59,435 bases of DNA from Streptomyces sp. CT34. GTDB lineage: Bacteria > Actinomycetota > Actinomycetes > Streptomycetales > Streptomycetaceae. Position numbers and translations under genes: made by a program. Shown here in pieces: positions 49,901 through 57,324 of the stretch (its first letter is position 1; each line of letters begins with the position of its first letter). Under the pieces are notes generated by a model that worked only from the letters and a program-made list of their open reading frames with translations, made no database searches and was not told where the DNA came from. Location of the stretch: assembly GCF_000805335.1 (NCBI RefSeq), contig NZ_KN708638.1:3279573-3339007 (forward strand). Reading direction: 5' to 3'.

Positions 49901-50138
49901 ACCGGCGGATCACCTCGCCGACCGGCAGCCCCGGCCACAGCGTCGTCTCCCCGCTGTCCCGGGCTATGACCAGCCGGCTGCGGCCACCGTCGACCCCCGG
50001 GCCGCCCTCGCGGTCCTCCGCCCAGGCCACAAAGCCCAGGTCGAACTCCCGTACCCGCACCTCGCGTTGGAGCGGTGGCGGCACATCGCCGTTCACCCAC
50101 TGCTCCGCACGCTCCTGCGCCTGCGCGAATGTCACCAC
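46992..50138 (-). CDS. giant immunity-deaminase-SUKH-4 fusion protein
   Basis: 1048 residues. N-terminus (about 1-95: TFAQAQERAEQWVNGD, VREFDLGFVAWAEDREG, LVIARDSGETTLWPGLPVGEVIRRYEEEYG) resembles YrhB/Imm35 immunity proteins. Residues about 100-725 are a Gly/Pro/Ala/Ser low-complexity linker. Residues about 728-830 resemble a bacterial deaminase: AVLSYRAPDGSEQKIVRR, then VVELHTELECCDLPGGYC with HTE and Cys pairs. The C-terminal ~180 residues match SUKH-4 (LPVDFGPFFWAQA, SYLVMGNDFGRQLCVQ, FVNTGLPEFVRCLAML). No signal peptide or membrane segment. Start GTG lies 5 bases after the upstream nuclease/SUKH gene. Domain calls are by eye; whether the deaminase is active is unknown. Confidence 0.75.
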   Translation of the reverse strand: MVTFAQAQERAEQWVNGDVPPPLQREVRVREFDLGFVAWAEDREGGPGVDGGRSRLVIARDSGETTLWPGLPVGEVIRRYEEEYGSPVDGGRAAEAPPQRIDLEATSFLLTPPEWLQEAADAIGIGGRKSSTGTDTGTSTADADGGAGGAGAQAEPASGSGAGSDADSVTGSGSGAGADAASASAAGPAAADAWAEVNVNDAEAPPAPSSPSPSSPSSSPTPSPAAPGAVGASGASGAASGGETPWAAADTTSDDDGEDRSVGLPQTVFAPPLAGLDAAGDTPSEPRARPDAKTELLYGGSQLPRTQVAPPPGSPDGGQPGPDGPGGPPAAPPVPSAPPQMPPAPPGAMPPPPPPGPSVPPPGLPDLPPPSGAPVAEVPPPPGVMPPSAPLPPPVPPAPPYSGGAHGAATMPADGASVPGDAGGPPPPPGAPGVPGEGRAGGPDPEAVAAEATQKADARPGDGPAPSGPGAPGAPAGGYVPTQLVSQLDAADLDLSAVDGPSDGGAAGGPGASGTAGPGAGGPGGGVHAAATMLADGAALQGGMPGAGPANGPGAGGPGVPPPPAPPGALGAPRPPGAPGKPGASAGGRGAGGQGGPPPPPPPPGNAGGGVHAAATMLASGAALPGPGGPGGPGGPGGPGVPGGPGGPGVPGMPPSAGPGVPPPGAPVAPPDLPGPAPAGAGRYPQPGPPGAPGPGGPGVTGTGGPGAPGAYGYPQAPSGQPTVGPGYMAVLSYRAPDGSEQKIVRRSAPGTPHPEWQLLHELRAMNVPPQQVVELHTELECCDLPGGYCARMIRETWPQVRISHTAAYGRDHASRQQGVRHLVEHQGELHQVADGPARPAPVRAPLPHPSQVQPAMPVPPPAIGQELEQAFGPQGIFHFDQRAVSRQGVPDVVAQMLVWAGLPVDFGPFFWAQAQPGRPVPTLAELAAERGVQPAPDAGSYLVMGNDFGRQLCVQYGTANVVAVPLEAGPGGQPVAPQFVNTGLPEFVRCLAMLGRMWRLRYGLTPEQAGRWTVDFQAQLVALDPPALGSPETWWSVLLEQMWDGLL

Positions 50139-50143
50139 CGCGA

Positions 50144-51151
50144 TCAGCCCCCCACCGGTACGGCGTACGCGAAGCCGCCGTCCACCATCAGGTTCGCCAC
50201 CGTCTCCAGCTCCGGCGGATTGCCCGCCAGCCGTCCCAGGAACTCGTCGAAATCCGCACCGCAGGGCAGCAGCAGCCGCGCCACCCGCTCCTGCACCGTC
50301 AGGCCGTTCTCGTCCCGGGCGTCGTCGTAGGGGCAGAACCACACCGAGCCCGGCGCCTCGCCGCGCACCTTCACCGCCACCACCCCGCCCTGCGCGAACG
50401 CCACTCCCAGATAGTCCTTGGTGAAGTGGTCGCGCAGGCACTTGTTGACATAGACCAGGTCGTTCAGCGCCGCGTCGTCCCGCACCGTGAAGAACGGCTG
50501 GTCGACCAGCAGTCCCAGCTCCGCGTCGAGCGCCGCGCCCACCGGCGCGCAGCCGCCCGCCGCTTTCAGGAACGACCGGTAGGCGCCCGGCAGCCGGTAG
50601 CCCAGCGCCTCCTCGGCCTGCGCCAGCTGCTCCTCGGGCACCGACAGGTCGCGGCGCGGCAGCCCGAAGTGCACCGGCCGGGTCTCCTGCAACGGCCGGG
50701 TGCCCCGCTTGTCGTGCGCCACCGCCGCCGTCGCCAGCCCCGCGTGGTGCCGCAGCAGCGCCTTCACCTCGACCGGGATCAGCTCCATCCGCCGGGTGCC
50801 CGCCACGTGATGCCAGGTCCAGCCGTGCGGCGTGGCCACCGCGGGCACGTCTATCCACAGCTCGTGGCCCTGTGCGTGCAGCGCCGCGTTCGCCGACACG
50901 TAGTCCGTCAGCCGCAGTTCGTCGACGCCGAAGCCCTCCGGAGGCTCCGCGATCTCGGCCGCCGCCCGGGCGTACGGCGAGAAGTCCGGGAAACCGTGCC
51001 CGTCCATCCGCACCCCGGCCGGATAGCGCGCGGCCCGCACCGGATCCGGGAAATGCACGACCTGCCCGGCATAGGCCGAGTTCGGTGGCACGGGACGTCC
51101 TCCGGCCTGGAGGCCGGGATGCGCCCCCAGCCCTTGCCGACCTGTCGTCAT
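50144..51151 (-). CDS. WHH nuclease-like region fused to SMI1/KNR4 (SUKH) domain
   Basis: 335 residues. The N-terminal part has FPDFSPYARAAAEI, then HGWTWHHVAGTRRMELIPVEV and KALLRHHAGLA (about 95-130), the pattern of WHH-type HNH/Endo VII nuclease toxins (W-H-H, Q/E-L-I/V-P, H-x-G). Residues about 190-320 are a SMI1/KNR4 (SUKH-1) domain: SVPEEQLAQAEEALGYRLPGAYRSFLKAAGG and YLGVAFAQGGVVAVKV. SUKH proteins are immunity factors for nuclease and deaminase toxins, so toxin-like and immunity-like modules are joined in one chain. There is no secretion signal. It is the first gene of a two-gene operon with the deaminase/SUKH-4 protein. Confidence 0.78.
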   Translation of the reverse strand: MTTGRQGLGAHPGLQAGGRPVPPNSAYAGQVVHFPDPVRAARYPAGVRMDGHGFPDFSPYARAAAEIAEPPEGFGVDELRLTDYVSANAALHAQGHELWIDVPAVATPHGWTWHHVAGTRRMELIPVEVKALLRHHAGLATAAVAHDKRGTRPLQETRPVHFGLPRRDLSVPEEQLAQAEEALGYRLPGAYRSFLKAAGGCAPVGAALDAELGLLVDQPFFTVRDDAALNDLVYVNKCLRDHFTKDYLGVAFAQGGVVAVKVRGEAPGSVWFCPYDDARDENGLTVQERVARLLLPCGADFDEFLGRLAGNPPELETVANLMVDGGFAYAVPVGG

Positions 51152-51494
51152 CGCGGTTGCCCCCTGGCTGAAGCTGGCTTTGGGGCACAGCCTATGTGGT
51201 ACCGCAACGCCCGCCCGTCGCCCGGCCACCGCCCCTCGACGGCGCCGCGGCGCGGCGACACCCCCAACCGCCCCCGCCCACCCACGTCAGCCCCGTGACA
51301 CCCCCGCGTCACCCGGCACCCCGCCACCCCGGCACCGCCCAGCGGCACCCCGCCCACCAGCCCCGTTACCGGGCATCCGACGAACCGTCACAGCCCAGTG
51401 ACATCCCTGACAGCGTGCCCGACTACCGCAATGCCCAGCACATTTGGCAGTCTGACTCCGCAACCAGGGGGATTGCAGGGAGGGAAGCACCACC
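51152..51494. promoter_or_regulatory. divergent promoter region of the toxin-like island
   Basis: 343 bases between the nuclease/SUKH gene (-) and the deaminase gene (+). It is C-rich with short CCCCGCCACCCCG repeats (51305-51360) and near the plus-strand gene has CCGTCACAGCCCAGTGACATCCC, a GTCAC/GTGAC inverted pair. No coding frame was accepted. Each side should carry its own promoter. Confidence 0.4.
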
Positions 51495-52040
51495 ATGAGC
51501 ACCACCGCACACCACACATCGACCACCGGCTCGACCTCCGGCGACCCCCGCGCCACCGGCGACCCCCGCATCGGCTGGAGCGGCACCGCCGACACCGACC
51601 GCGCCCCGGTCCTGCGCCACCGCCGCGACGGCATCCTCCCCACCATCGGCGCCGCCCTGTCGGTACGCGGACAGACCCTCACCGGTACGGCCAGCAAGGC
51701 GGAACAGCCCCCCACCCTGCACCCCCTCGTACAGGACTTCCTGGACACCCTCGCCACCGACCGGCGCTACCGCTTCACCGGGCGCTGTCCCGAGGCCGTC
51801 CTGCTCTCCCGGCACCTCACCGCCGTCGAGGCCAACCGCGGCAAACGGGCCTCCCGCAAGCCCCTCACCAACGGCGAGGCCCGCCGCTCCCTGAAACACT
51901 CCAAGATCACCGCACGCCATATCCGCGAGGACGGCGACCCCGAGCACGGCAACTACGCACCGCCCTGCCGCTCCTGCGACGCCCTCCTCGCCCACTTCGG
52001 CGTCATGCCCATCGGGGCGTCGACGCCCCAAGGGAGCTGA
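51495..52040 (+). CDS. YwqJ-like deaminase domain protein
   Basis: 181 residues. The C-terminal half has RFTGRCPEAVLLSRHLTAV (about 92-110) and YAPPCRSCDALLAHFGV near the end, i.e. a C-x-E motif in place of the usual HAE and a P-C-x-x-C motif, as in YwqJ-type zinc deaminases. Between them is ARRSLKHSKITARHIREDG. The family includes DNA/RNA deaminase toxins of polymorphic toxin systems. The N-terminal 50 residues are Thr/Gly/Ser-rich. There is no signal peptide, LXG or repeat domain, so it is not an obvious secreted toxin. A SUKH-3 gene follows 8 bases after its stop. Confidence 0.8.
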   Translation: MSTTAHHTSTTGSTSGDPRATGDPRIGWSGTADTDRAPVLRHRRDGILPTIGAALSVRGQTLTGTASKAEQPPTLHPLVQDFLDTLATDRRYRFTGRCPEAVLLSRHLTAVEANRGKRASRKPLTNGEARRSLKHSKITARHIREDGDPEHGNYAPPCRSCDALLAHFGVMPIGASTPQGS

Positions 52041-52048
52041 CCGCCACC

Positions 52049-52609
52049 ATGCCGCCCACCCCCGCGCCGCGCACCCCGGCCCACGAGCGCACCGGGTCCA
52101 CCCGCTTCCCCGCCGCCGTGGACGTCGCGCTCCAGGACGCCGGCTGGCAGCCCGGCCGCTGGGACATAAAGCAGGCCGAGGAGTGGGCCGACACGCTCCG
52201 CGCCCACGCCTCCCCCGCCGGCCACCGTCACACCGTCTTCGCCGCCGCCGTCGAAGCCTGGGCAGAGTTCGGCGGCCTGCGCATCACCGGGCCGGGCCCC
52301 GGCCGGCACATCGCGCCCACCCCCTTCGCCATCGACCCGCTGCACGGCCTGCACCTCGCCCGCACCCTCGGCGACCTCGGTCGCGCCCTCGGCACCGACG
52401 TGGCCCCCCTCGGCCGGGAAGAACTCCCCGACACCAAGACCACCCGCGGCACCACCCACCCCCAGGCCGCCCTCGCCATCGACACCGAGGGCCGCGTCTA
52501 CAGCCTCGACCACACCGGCGACTGGTACCTGGGCCCGGACCTCGACCAGGCCCTGAGCACCCTCGTCCTGGGCACCCGTCCGAGCCGGCTGACCGTCGCG
52601 GCGGACTGA
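52049..52609 (+). CDS. SUKH-3 domain immunity-like protein
   Basis: 186 residues. RFPAAVDVALQDAGWQPGRWDIKQAEEWADTLR, followed by AAAVEAWAEFGGLRI, IAPTPFAIDPLHGLHL and LAIDTEGRVYSLDHTGDWYLG. These are the features of the SUKH-3 family (AGW-x-GR, EFGGL, DP, final GxVY...). SUKH-3 proteins are immunity partners of deaminase and nuclease toxins, matching the deaminase gene directly upstream in the same operon. The ATG at 52049 has AAGGGAG about 12 bases upstream. Its stop lies in a 9-bp tandem repeat. Confidence 0.82.
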   Translation: MPPTPAPRTPAHERTGSTRFPAAVDVALQDAGWQPGRWDIKQAEEWADTLRAHASPAGHRHTVFAAAVEAWAEFGGLRITGPGPGRHIAPTPFAIDPLHGLHLARTLGDLGRALGTDVAPLGREELPDTKTTRGTTHPQAALAIDTEGRVYSLDHTGDWYLGPDLDQALSTLVLGTRPSRLTVAAD

Positions 52610-52637
52610 GCGGACTGAGCGGACTGAGCGGACCGAG
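52602..52637 (+). repeat. four tandem CGGACTGAG units over the SUKH-3 stop codon
   Basis: CGGACTGAG occurs at 52602, 52611 and 52620, and a fourth unit (52629) reads CGGACCGAG. The TGA of the first unit is the stop codon of the SUKH-3 gene, so the array adds in-frame stops. Confidence 0.85.
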
Positions 52638-52726
52638 GCGACGAGCCGCAGCAGCGCAGCGGGCGGCGCACGGAGTCCGGGCCGGGGACGGAGGCTCCCG
52701 CTCGGCCGGTCACGCCGCCGTCCGTC

Positions 52727-54160
52727 TCACCCGGCCGCGGCCCCGGAGCCCGCACCGGCCACCGGCACCACCGCCGACACCCGGAAGCCCCCCGCGTCCG
52801 TCGGGCCCGAGACGAAGACGCCGCCCAGCGCCGTCACCCGCTCCCGCATCCCCACCAGGCCGTTGCCCCCGCTCGGCAGCCCGGCGTCCGTCGCCCCGCG
52901 CTCCGACGGGCCGTTCTCCACCTGCACCGCCACCTCGCCGGCCCGGTGCGCCAGCCGCACCCGCGCCCGCGCGCCCGGCGCGTGCTTGTGCACATTCGTC
53001 AGCGCTTCCTGCACCACCCGGTAGACGGTCTGCTCGACCCGCGCCGCATACCGGCGCCCGCCACCGCCGTCCGCGGCCCCGGTGCCGTCCTGCGCATCGC
53101 CGGCGGCGCCGTCCACCGAGAGCTCCACCGTCATCCCGGCCGCCCGGGACTGCCCCACCAGGTCCCCCAGCTCCGCCAGGCAGGGCCCGTCCCCCTCCGG
53201 CTCGCCCGGCGCCGCGGCGGCCGAACCGGCCGCGTCCGCCGGCGCCGGCCGCACCGCCTGCGACGCCACCGCCACCAGCCGCGCCGGCTCGTCCGACCCG
53301 GCGGCGCCCCGGACCGCCGCCCCCTCGGCCGTCCGCAGCACCCCCAGCATCTCCCGCAGCTCGGTCAGCGCCTGCCGCCCCATGTCCCCGACCAGCGCCG
53401 CGTTCTTCGCCGCCTTCCGGGGGTCCTTGAGCGCCACCGCCTGGAGCGCCGCCGCGTGCACCACCATCAGGCTCACCCGGTGCGCGACCACGTCGTGCAT
53501 CTCCCGCGCGATCCGGGTGCGTTCCTCGTTACGGGCCCACTCGGCCCGCTCCTCGGCGCGGTCCGCGAGCAGCGACAGCTCGCGCTCCAGACCGTCCGCC
53601 CGCTCCCGCAGACTCTCCACCAGCCGCCGCCGGGCGCCGATGTACAGGCCCCACAGCACCGGCGGGGCCGTCAGGACCAGCCCCACCGCCAGCGACATCG
53701 CCGGCACGAACCACTCCGGCGGATTGAAGTGGTGGTCCGCGGCCACGTCCTGCCGCATGCCGAGGAACGTCGTCACCAGCGTCCCCACCACCGTCATCCC
53801 GGCCAGCAGCCCGGTGATCCGGCGCGGCAGGTCCGACGCGGCGAGTGTGTAGAGCCCCACCACGCTCAGCAGCCCGCCCATCTGGGCGGGCATCACGGCT
53901 ATCGAGACCAGCACCACCACGACCGGCCACCGCCGGCGCAGCAGCAGCACCGGCCCGGCCACCAGGCCGAGCAGCATCCCGAGCGGCTCGGGTACCCCCA
54001 CCGTGTGCGCGAACGGGATCCCCTCCGCCGTGCACTCCACCGTGGACGCCACGGCCAGCAGCACGTCCAGCACCGCACTGCGGCGCCGCGCCCACCACCA
54101 GGGACCGCCCCCCGGCCTGCCTCGCGCGGCCACGTTCTCACTTGCCCCCGTTGCGGTCAT
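52727..54160 (-). CDS. NarL-type sensor histidine kinase (HisKA_3)
   Basis: 477 residues. Four to five membrane helices (about 25-200), a coiled linker (ADGLERELSLLADRAEERAEWARNEE), then the HisKA_3 box RTRIAREMHDVVAHRVSLMVV with the phospho-accepting histidine (about 218). The HATPase part has VVQEALTNVHKHAPGA and GNGLVGMRERVTALGG. Such kinases pass phosphate to a LuxR-type response regulator, but none is encoded in the flanking sequence shown. The signal is unknown. ATG start, with GGTCGGT upstream; a long in-frame extension was rejected. Confidence 0.9.
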   Translation of the reverse strand: MTATGASENVAARGRPGGGPWWWARRRSAVLDVLLAVASTVECTAEGIPFAHTVGVPEPLGMLLGLVAGPVLLLRRRWPVVVVLVSIAVMPAQMGGLLSVVGLYTLAASDLPRRITGLLAGMTVVGTLVTTFLGMRQDVAADHHFNPPEWFVPAMSLAVGLVLTAPPVLWGLYIGARRRLVESLRERADGLERELSLLADRAEERAEWARNEERTRIAREMHDVVAHRVSLMVVHAAALQAVALKDPRKAAKNAALVGDMGRQALTELREMLGVLRTAEGAAVRGAAGSDEPARLVAVASQAVRPAPADAAGSAAAAPGEPEGDGPCLAELGDLVGQSRAAGMTVELSVDGAAGDAQDGTGAADGGGGRRYAARVEQTVYRVVQEALTNVHKHAPGARARVRLAHRAGEVAVQVENGPSERGATDAGLPSGGNGLVGMRERVTALGGVFVSGPTDAGGFRVSAVVPVAGAGSGAAAG

Positions 54161-54528
54161 ACCGACCAGCGTACGGGCGCCGCCGTCCGTTCCCAGGTTC
54201 CGTGCACGGACACAGGTCTGGCCCATTACAAACCGTTACGACCAGATATCCCGTGAACCGCTGAATCGTTCGCATTTCCACCGCCCACCGCATCCACATC
54301 CGCGGGGACTCCGGGAGGTGAGAACTCCGGGAAACGCCGAGAAAAGCCGAGAAAGCCGGGAAGGCCGGTAAGGACGGGAAGGCCGGGAAAGGGAGGCAAC
54401 GGCCGCCCCGTCAGGCGCGATCCGCATGGCGCCGCCCCATATCGTCGCGCCGGAGGCCGGTGGTACGGCATAGTGGTGGGTGCCAAGCGATCAGCCCGAC
54501 GCAATGTCCGGTCTGAATCGCATTTCCA
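54161..54528. other. 368-base gap upstream of tRNA-Gln
   Basis: Holds the promoter of the sensor kinase (around 54180-54260, AT-richer: GCCCATTACAAACCGTTACG) and a purine-rich imperfect tandem run of GCCGAGAAA/GCCGGGAAG units (54336-54390). No gene supported. Confidence 0.4.
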
Positions 54529-54600
54529 TCCCCTGTGGTGTAATTGGCAGCACTGAGGCTTTTGGTGCCTTATGTCCGGGTTCGAGTCCTGGCGGGGGAG
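54529..54600 (+). tRNA. tRNA-Gln(UUG)
   Basis: Acceptor TCCCCTG pairs with CGGGGGA; D-arm contains GGTGTAATTGGCAGCAC; anticodon stem GAGGC/GCCTT encloses loop TTTTGGT with anticodon TTG; T-arm CCGGG-TTCGAGT-CCTGG. 72 bases, discriminator G, CCA not encoded. It lies just upstream of glmU, the usual actinobacterial position. Confidence 0.95.
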
Positions 54601-54732
54601 CACACGCCGGCAACGGCACGGTTCGGGTCCTGACCACTCGGTCAGGACCCGCCCTCGTTTCGCCCGCAAAACGCCCCGGTATCCTTCCGGTGACCACCAC
54701 CCGAAGTAGCCAAGAAGCCGAAGGGCATCTCC

Positions 54733-56214
54733 GTGAGCGCCAACCGCCCGGCCGCCGTCGTCGTTCTCGCAGCGGGTGAGGGAACCCGCATGAAGTCGGC
54801 GACCCCCAAGGTCCTGCACGCGATCTGCGGACGCTCCCTCGTCGGACACGTCGTCGCCGCATCCCGTGAACTGGACCCCGAGCACCTCGTCGTGGTCGTC
54901 GGCCACGCCCGCGAGCAGGTGCGGCAGCACCTCGCCGAGGTGGACCCCGCCGTCCGCACCGCCGTCCAGCACGAGCAGAACGGCACCGGGCACGCCGTGC
55001 GCACGGCGCTGGACGAGCTGCGCGGCAGCGGTGCCGCCCTCGACGGCACGGTCGTCGTGGTGTGCGGCGACACCCCGCTGTTGACCGGCGAGACGCTGCG
55101 GAAGCTGAGCGACACACACGCGTCGGACGGGAACGCCGTCACCGTGCTGACCGCCGAGGTCCCGGACTCCACGGGCTACGGGCGGATCGTGCGGGACGAG
55201 GTCTCCGGCGCGGTGACCGCGATCGTCGAGCACAAGGACGCGAGCCCGGCGCAGCGGGCGATCCGGGAGATCAACTCCGGGGTGTTCGCCTTCGACGCGC
55301 GGCTGTTGGTCGACGCGCTGGGCAAGGTGCGTACGGACAACAGCCAGGGCGAGGAGTACCTCACCGATGTGCTGGGGATCCTGCGCGAGGCCGGGCACCG
55401 GGTCGGCGCCGCGGTGGCGGCGGACCACCGGGAGATCCTGGGGATCAACAACCGGGTGCAGCTGGCGGAGGCCCGCCGGCTGCTGAACGCGCGGCTGCTG
55501 GAGCGGGCGATGCTGGCCGGCGTCACGGTGGTCGATCCGGCCACGACGTGGGTGGATGTGACGGTGTCGTTCGAGCAGGACGCGACGGTGCAGCCCGGGA
55601 CGCAGCTCCTGGGGGCCACGCATGTCGGTGCGGGTGCCGAGGTCGGTCCGCAGTCGCGGCTGACCGACACCCGGGTCGGCGCGGGCGCGTCGGTCTCCTT
55701 CACGGTGGCGGACGGCGCGGAGGTCGGGCCCGGCGCTTCGGTGGGTCCGTACGCGTATCTGCGGCCGGGGACGGTGCTGGCCTCGAAGGCGAAGGCCGGG
55801 ACGTTCGTCGAGATGAAGAACTCGCAGATCGGCGAGGGCACCAAGGTGCCGCATCTGTCGTACGTGGGAGACGCGACGATCGGCGAGTACACCAACATCG
55901 GTGCGGCGAGCGTGTTCGTGAACTACGACGGTGAGGCAAAGCACCACACGACGGTCGGTTCACACTGCAAGACGGGCTCGGACAACATGTTCGTGGCGCC
56001 CGTCACGATCGGGGACGGCGCGTACACCGCCGCCGGTTCGGTCATTACCAAGGATGTGCCCCCGGGTTCGCTGGCGGTCGCGCGCGGCCAACAGCGCAAC
56101 ATCGAGGGCTGGGTCGCGCGCAAGCGACCCGGGAGCGCCGCCGCGCAGGCCGCCTCGGCTGCTCGCCAGGAGTCCGGTCAGGACTCGGATGCCAAGTCCG
56201 AGGGCGAGCGGTGA
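54733..56214 (+). CDS. glmU: bifunctional UDP-N-acetylglucosamine pyrophosphorylase/glucosamine-1-phosphate N-acetyltransferase
   Basis: 493 residues. Makes UDP-GlcNAc for peptidoglycan. N-terminal uridyltransferase: AAVVVLAAGEGTRMKSATPK (about 7-26) and VVVCGDTPLL. C-terminal left-handed beta-helix acetyltransferase: hexapeptide repeats from about 255, GPYAYLRPGTVL, AKAGTFVEMKNSQIGEG, HLSYVGDATIG and FVNYDGEAKHHTTVG. An acidic Ala/Ser/Gln tail of about 35 residues follows. GTG start. It opens the glmU-prs-rplY-pth cluster. Confidence 0.97.
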   Translation: MSANRPAAVVVLAAGEGTRMKSATPKVLHAICGRSLVGHVVAASRELDPEHLVVVVGHAREQVRQHLAEVDPAVRTAVQHEQNGTGHAVRTALDELRGSGAALDGTVVVVCGDTPLLTGETLRKLSDTHASDGNAVTVLTAEVPDSTGYGRIVRDEVSGAVTAIVEHKDASPAQRAIREINSGVFAFDARLLVDALGKVRTDNSQGEEYLTDVLGILREAGHRVGAAVAADHREILGINNRVQLAEARRLLNARLLERAMLAGVTVVDPATTWVDVTVSFEQDATVQPGTQLLGATHVGAGAEVGPQSRLTDTRVGAGASVSFTVADGAEVGPGASVGPYAYLRPGTVLASKAKAGTFVEMKNSQIGEGTKVPHLSYVGDATIGEYTNIGAASVFVNYDGEAKHHTTVGSHCKTGSDNMFVAPVTIGDGAYTAAGSVITKDVPPGSLAVARGQQRNIEGWVARKRPGSAAAQAASAARQESGQDSDAKSEGER

Positions 56215-56287
56215 CTGTGCCGACGGGTACGCCGTGCGGGGCGTACCGTGATGAGCGCACGCAAACTGTGATGCAAGGAGATTTGCT

Positions 56288-57262
56288 GTGACCGGGATCA
56301 AGACGACCGGCGAGAAGAAGCTGATGCTCTTCTCCGGCCGCGCCCACCCCGAGCTTGCCGAGGAGGTCGCGCACCAGCTGGGTGTGGGCCTGGTCCCGAC
56401 GAAGGCTTTCGACTTCGCGAATGGCGAGATCTACGTTCGCTATCAGGAGTCGGCGCGCGGCGCGGACTGCTTTCTGATCCAGAGCCACACGGCTCCGATC
56501 AACAAGTGGATCATGGAACAGCTGATCATGATCGATGCGCTGAAGCGGGCCTCGGCCCGGAGCATCACCGTGGTCTGTCCGTTCTACGGGTACGCGCGCC
56601 AGGACAAGAAGCACCGCGGCCGGGAGCCGATCTCGGCGCGGCTGATCGCGGATCTGATGAAGACCGCGGGTGCCGACCGCGTGGTGACGGTCGATCTGCA
56701 CACGGACCAGATCATGGGCTTCTTCGACGGCCCGGTGGACCACCTGTTCGCGCTGCCGGTCCTGGCGGACTACGTCGGTGCGAAGGTCGACCGCTCGAAG
56801 CTGACCGTGGTGTCCCCGGACGCGGGCCGGGTGCGGGTCGCGGACCGCTGGTGCGACCGGCTGGGCGCGCCGCTGGCGATCGTGCACAAGCGGCGCGACA
56901 AGGACGTGGCGAACCAGGTCACCGTCCACGAGGTCGTCGGCGATGTACGGGACCGGGTGTGCGTACTGGTCGACGACATGATCGACACCGGTGGCACGAT
57001 CTGCGCCGCGGCGGACGCGCTGTTCGCCAACGGTGCGGCGGACGTCATCGTGACGGCGACGCACGGTGTGCTGTCCGGTCCGGCGGCGGACCGGCTGAAG
57101 AACTCGAAGGTGAGCGAGTTCGTGTTCACGAACACGCTGCCGACGCCTTCGGAGCTGGAGCTGGACAAGATCACGGTGCTGTCGATGGCGCCGACGATCG
57201 CGCGGGCGATCCGCGAGGTGTTCGAGGACGGCTCGGTGACGAGCCTCTTCGAGGAGCAGTGA
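56288..57262 (+). CDS. prs: ribose-phosphate pyrophosphokinase
   Basis: 324 residues. Makes PRPP from ribose 5-phosphate and ATP for nucleotides, histidine and tryptophan. Motifs: MLFSGRAHPELAEEVA; FANGEIYVRYQES; PYYGYARQDKKHRGREPISARL-type region (FYGYARQDKKHRGREPIS); VDLHTDQIMGFF; and the PRPP-binding VCVLVDDMIDTGGTICAAA. Length is standard for the class I enzyme. AAGGAG lies 8 bases before the GTG. Seventy-three bases separate it from glmU, with which it is probably co-transcribed. Confidence 0.97.
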   Translation: MTGIKTTGEKKLMLFSGRAHPELAEEVAHQLGVGLVPTKAFDFANGEIYVRYQESARGADCFLIQSHTAPINKWIMEQLIMIDALKRASARSITVVCPFYGYARQDKKHRGREPISARLIADLMKTAGADRVVTVDLHTDQIMGFFDGPVDHLFALPVLADYVGAKVDRSKLTVVSPDAGRVRVADRWCDRLGAPLAIVHKRRDKDVANQVTVHEVVGDVRDRVCVLVDDMIDTGGTICAAADALFANGAADVIVTATHGVLSGPAADRLKNSKVSEFVFTNTLPTPSELELDKITVLSMAPTIARAIREVFEDGSVTSLFEEQ

Positions 57263-57281
57263 GCCGGATCCGGTGATCCGG

Positions 57282-57299
57282 TGCGGGCCCCGGCCCGCA
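57282..57299 (+). terminator. short perfect hairpin after prs
   Basis: TGCGGGCC-CC-GGCCCGCA is an 8-bp perfect stem 18 bases beyond the prs stop. No U-run follows, so it may be only a weak terminator. Confidence 0.5.
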
Positions 57300-57324
57300 G
57301 CGGGGGCTCCGGAGATCCATTTTG

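Noticed and set aside
52602..52637. Tandem CGGACTGAG units as a regulatory element
   Set aside because: Four short units over a stop codon are more simply explained by replication slippage; no pairing or spacing suggests a site.
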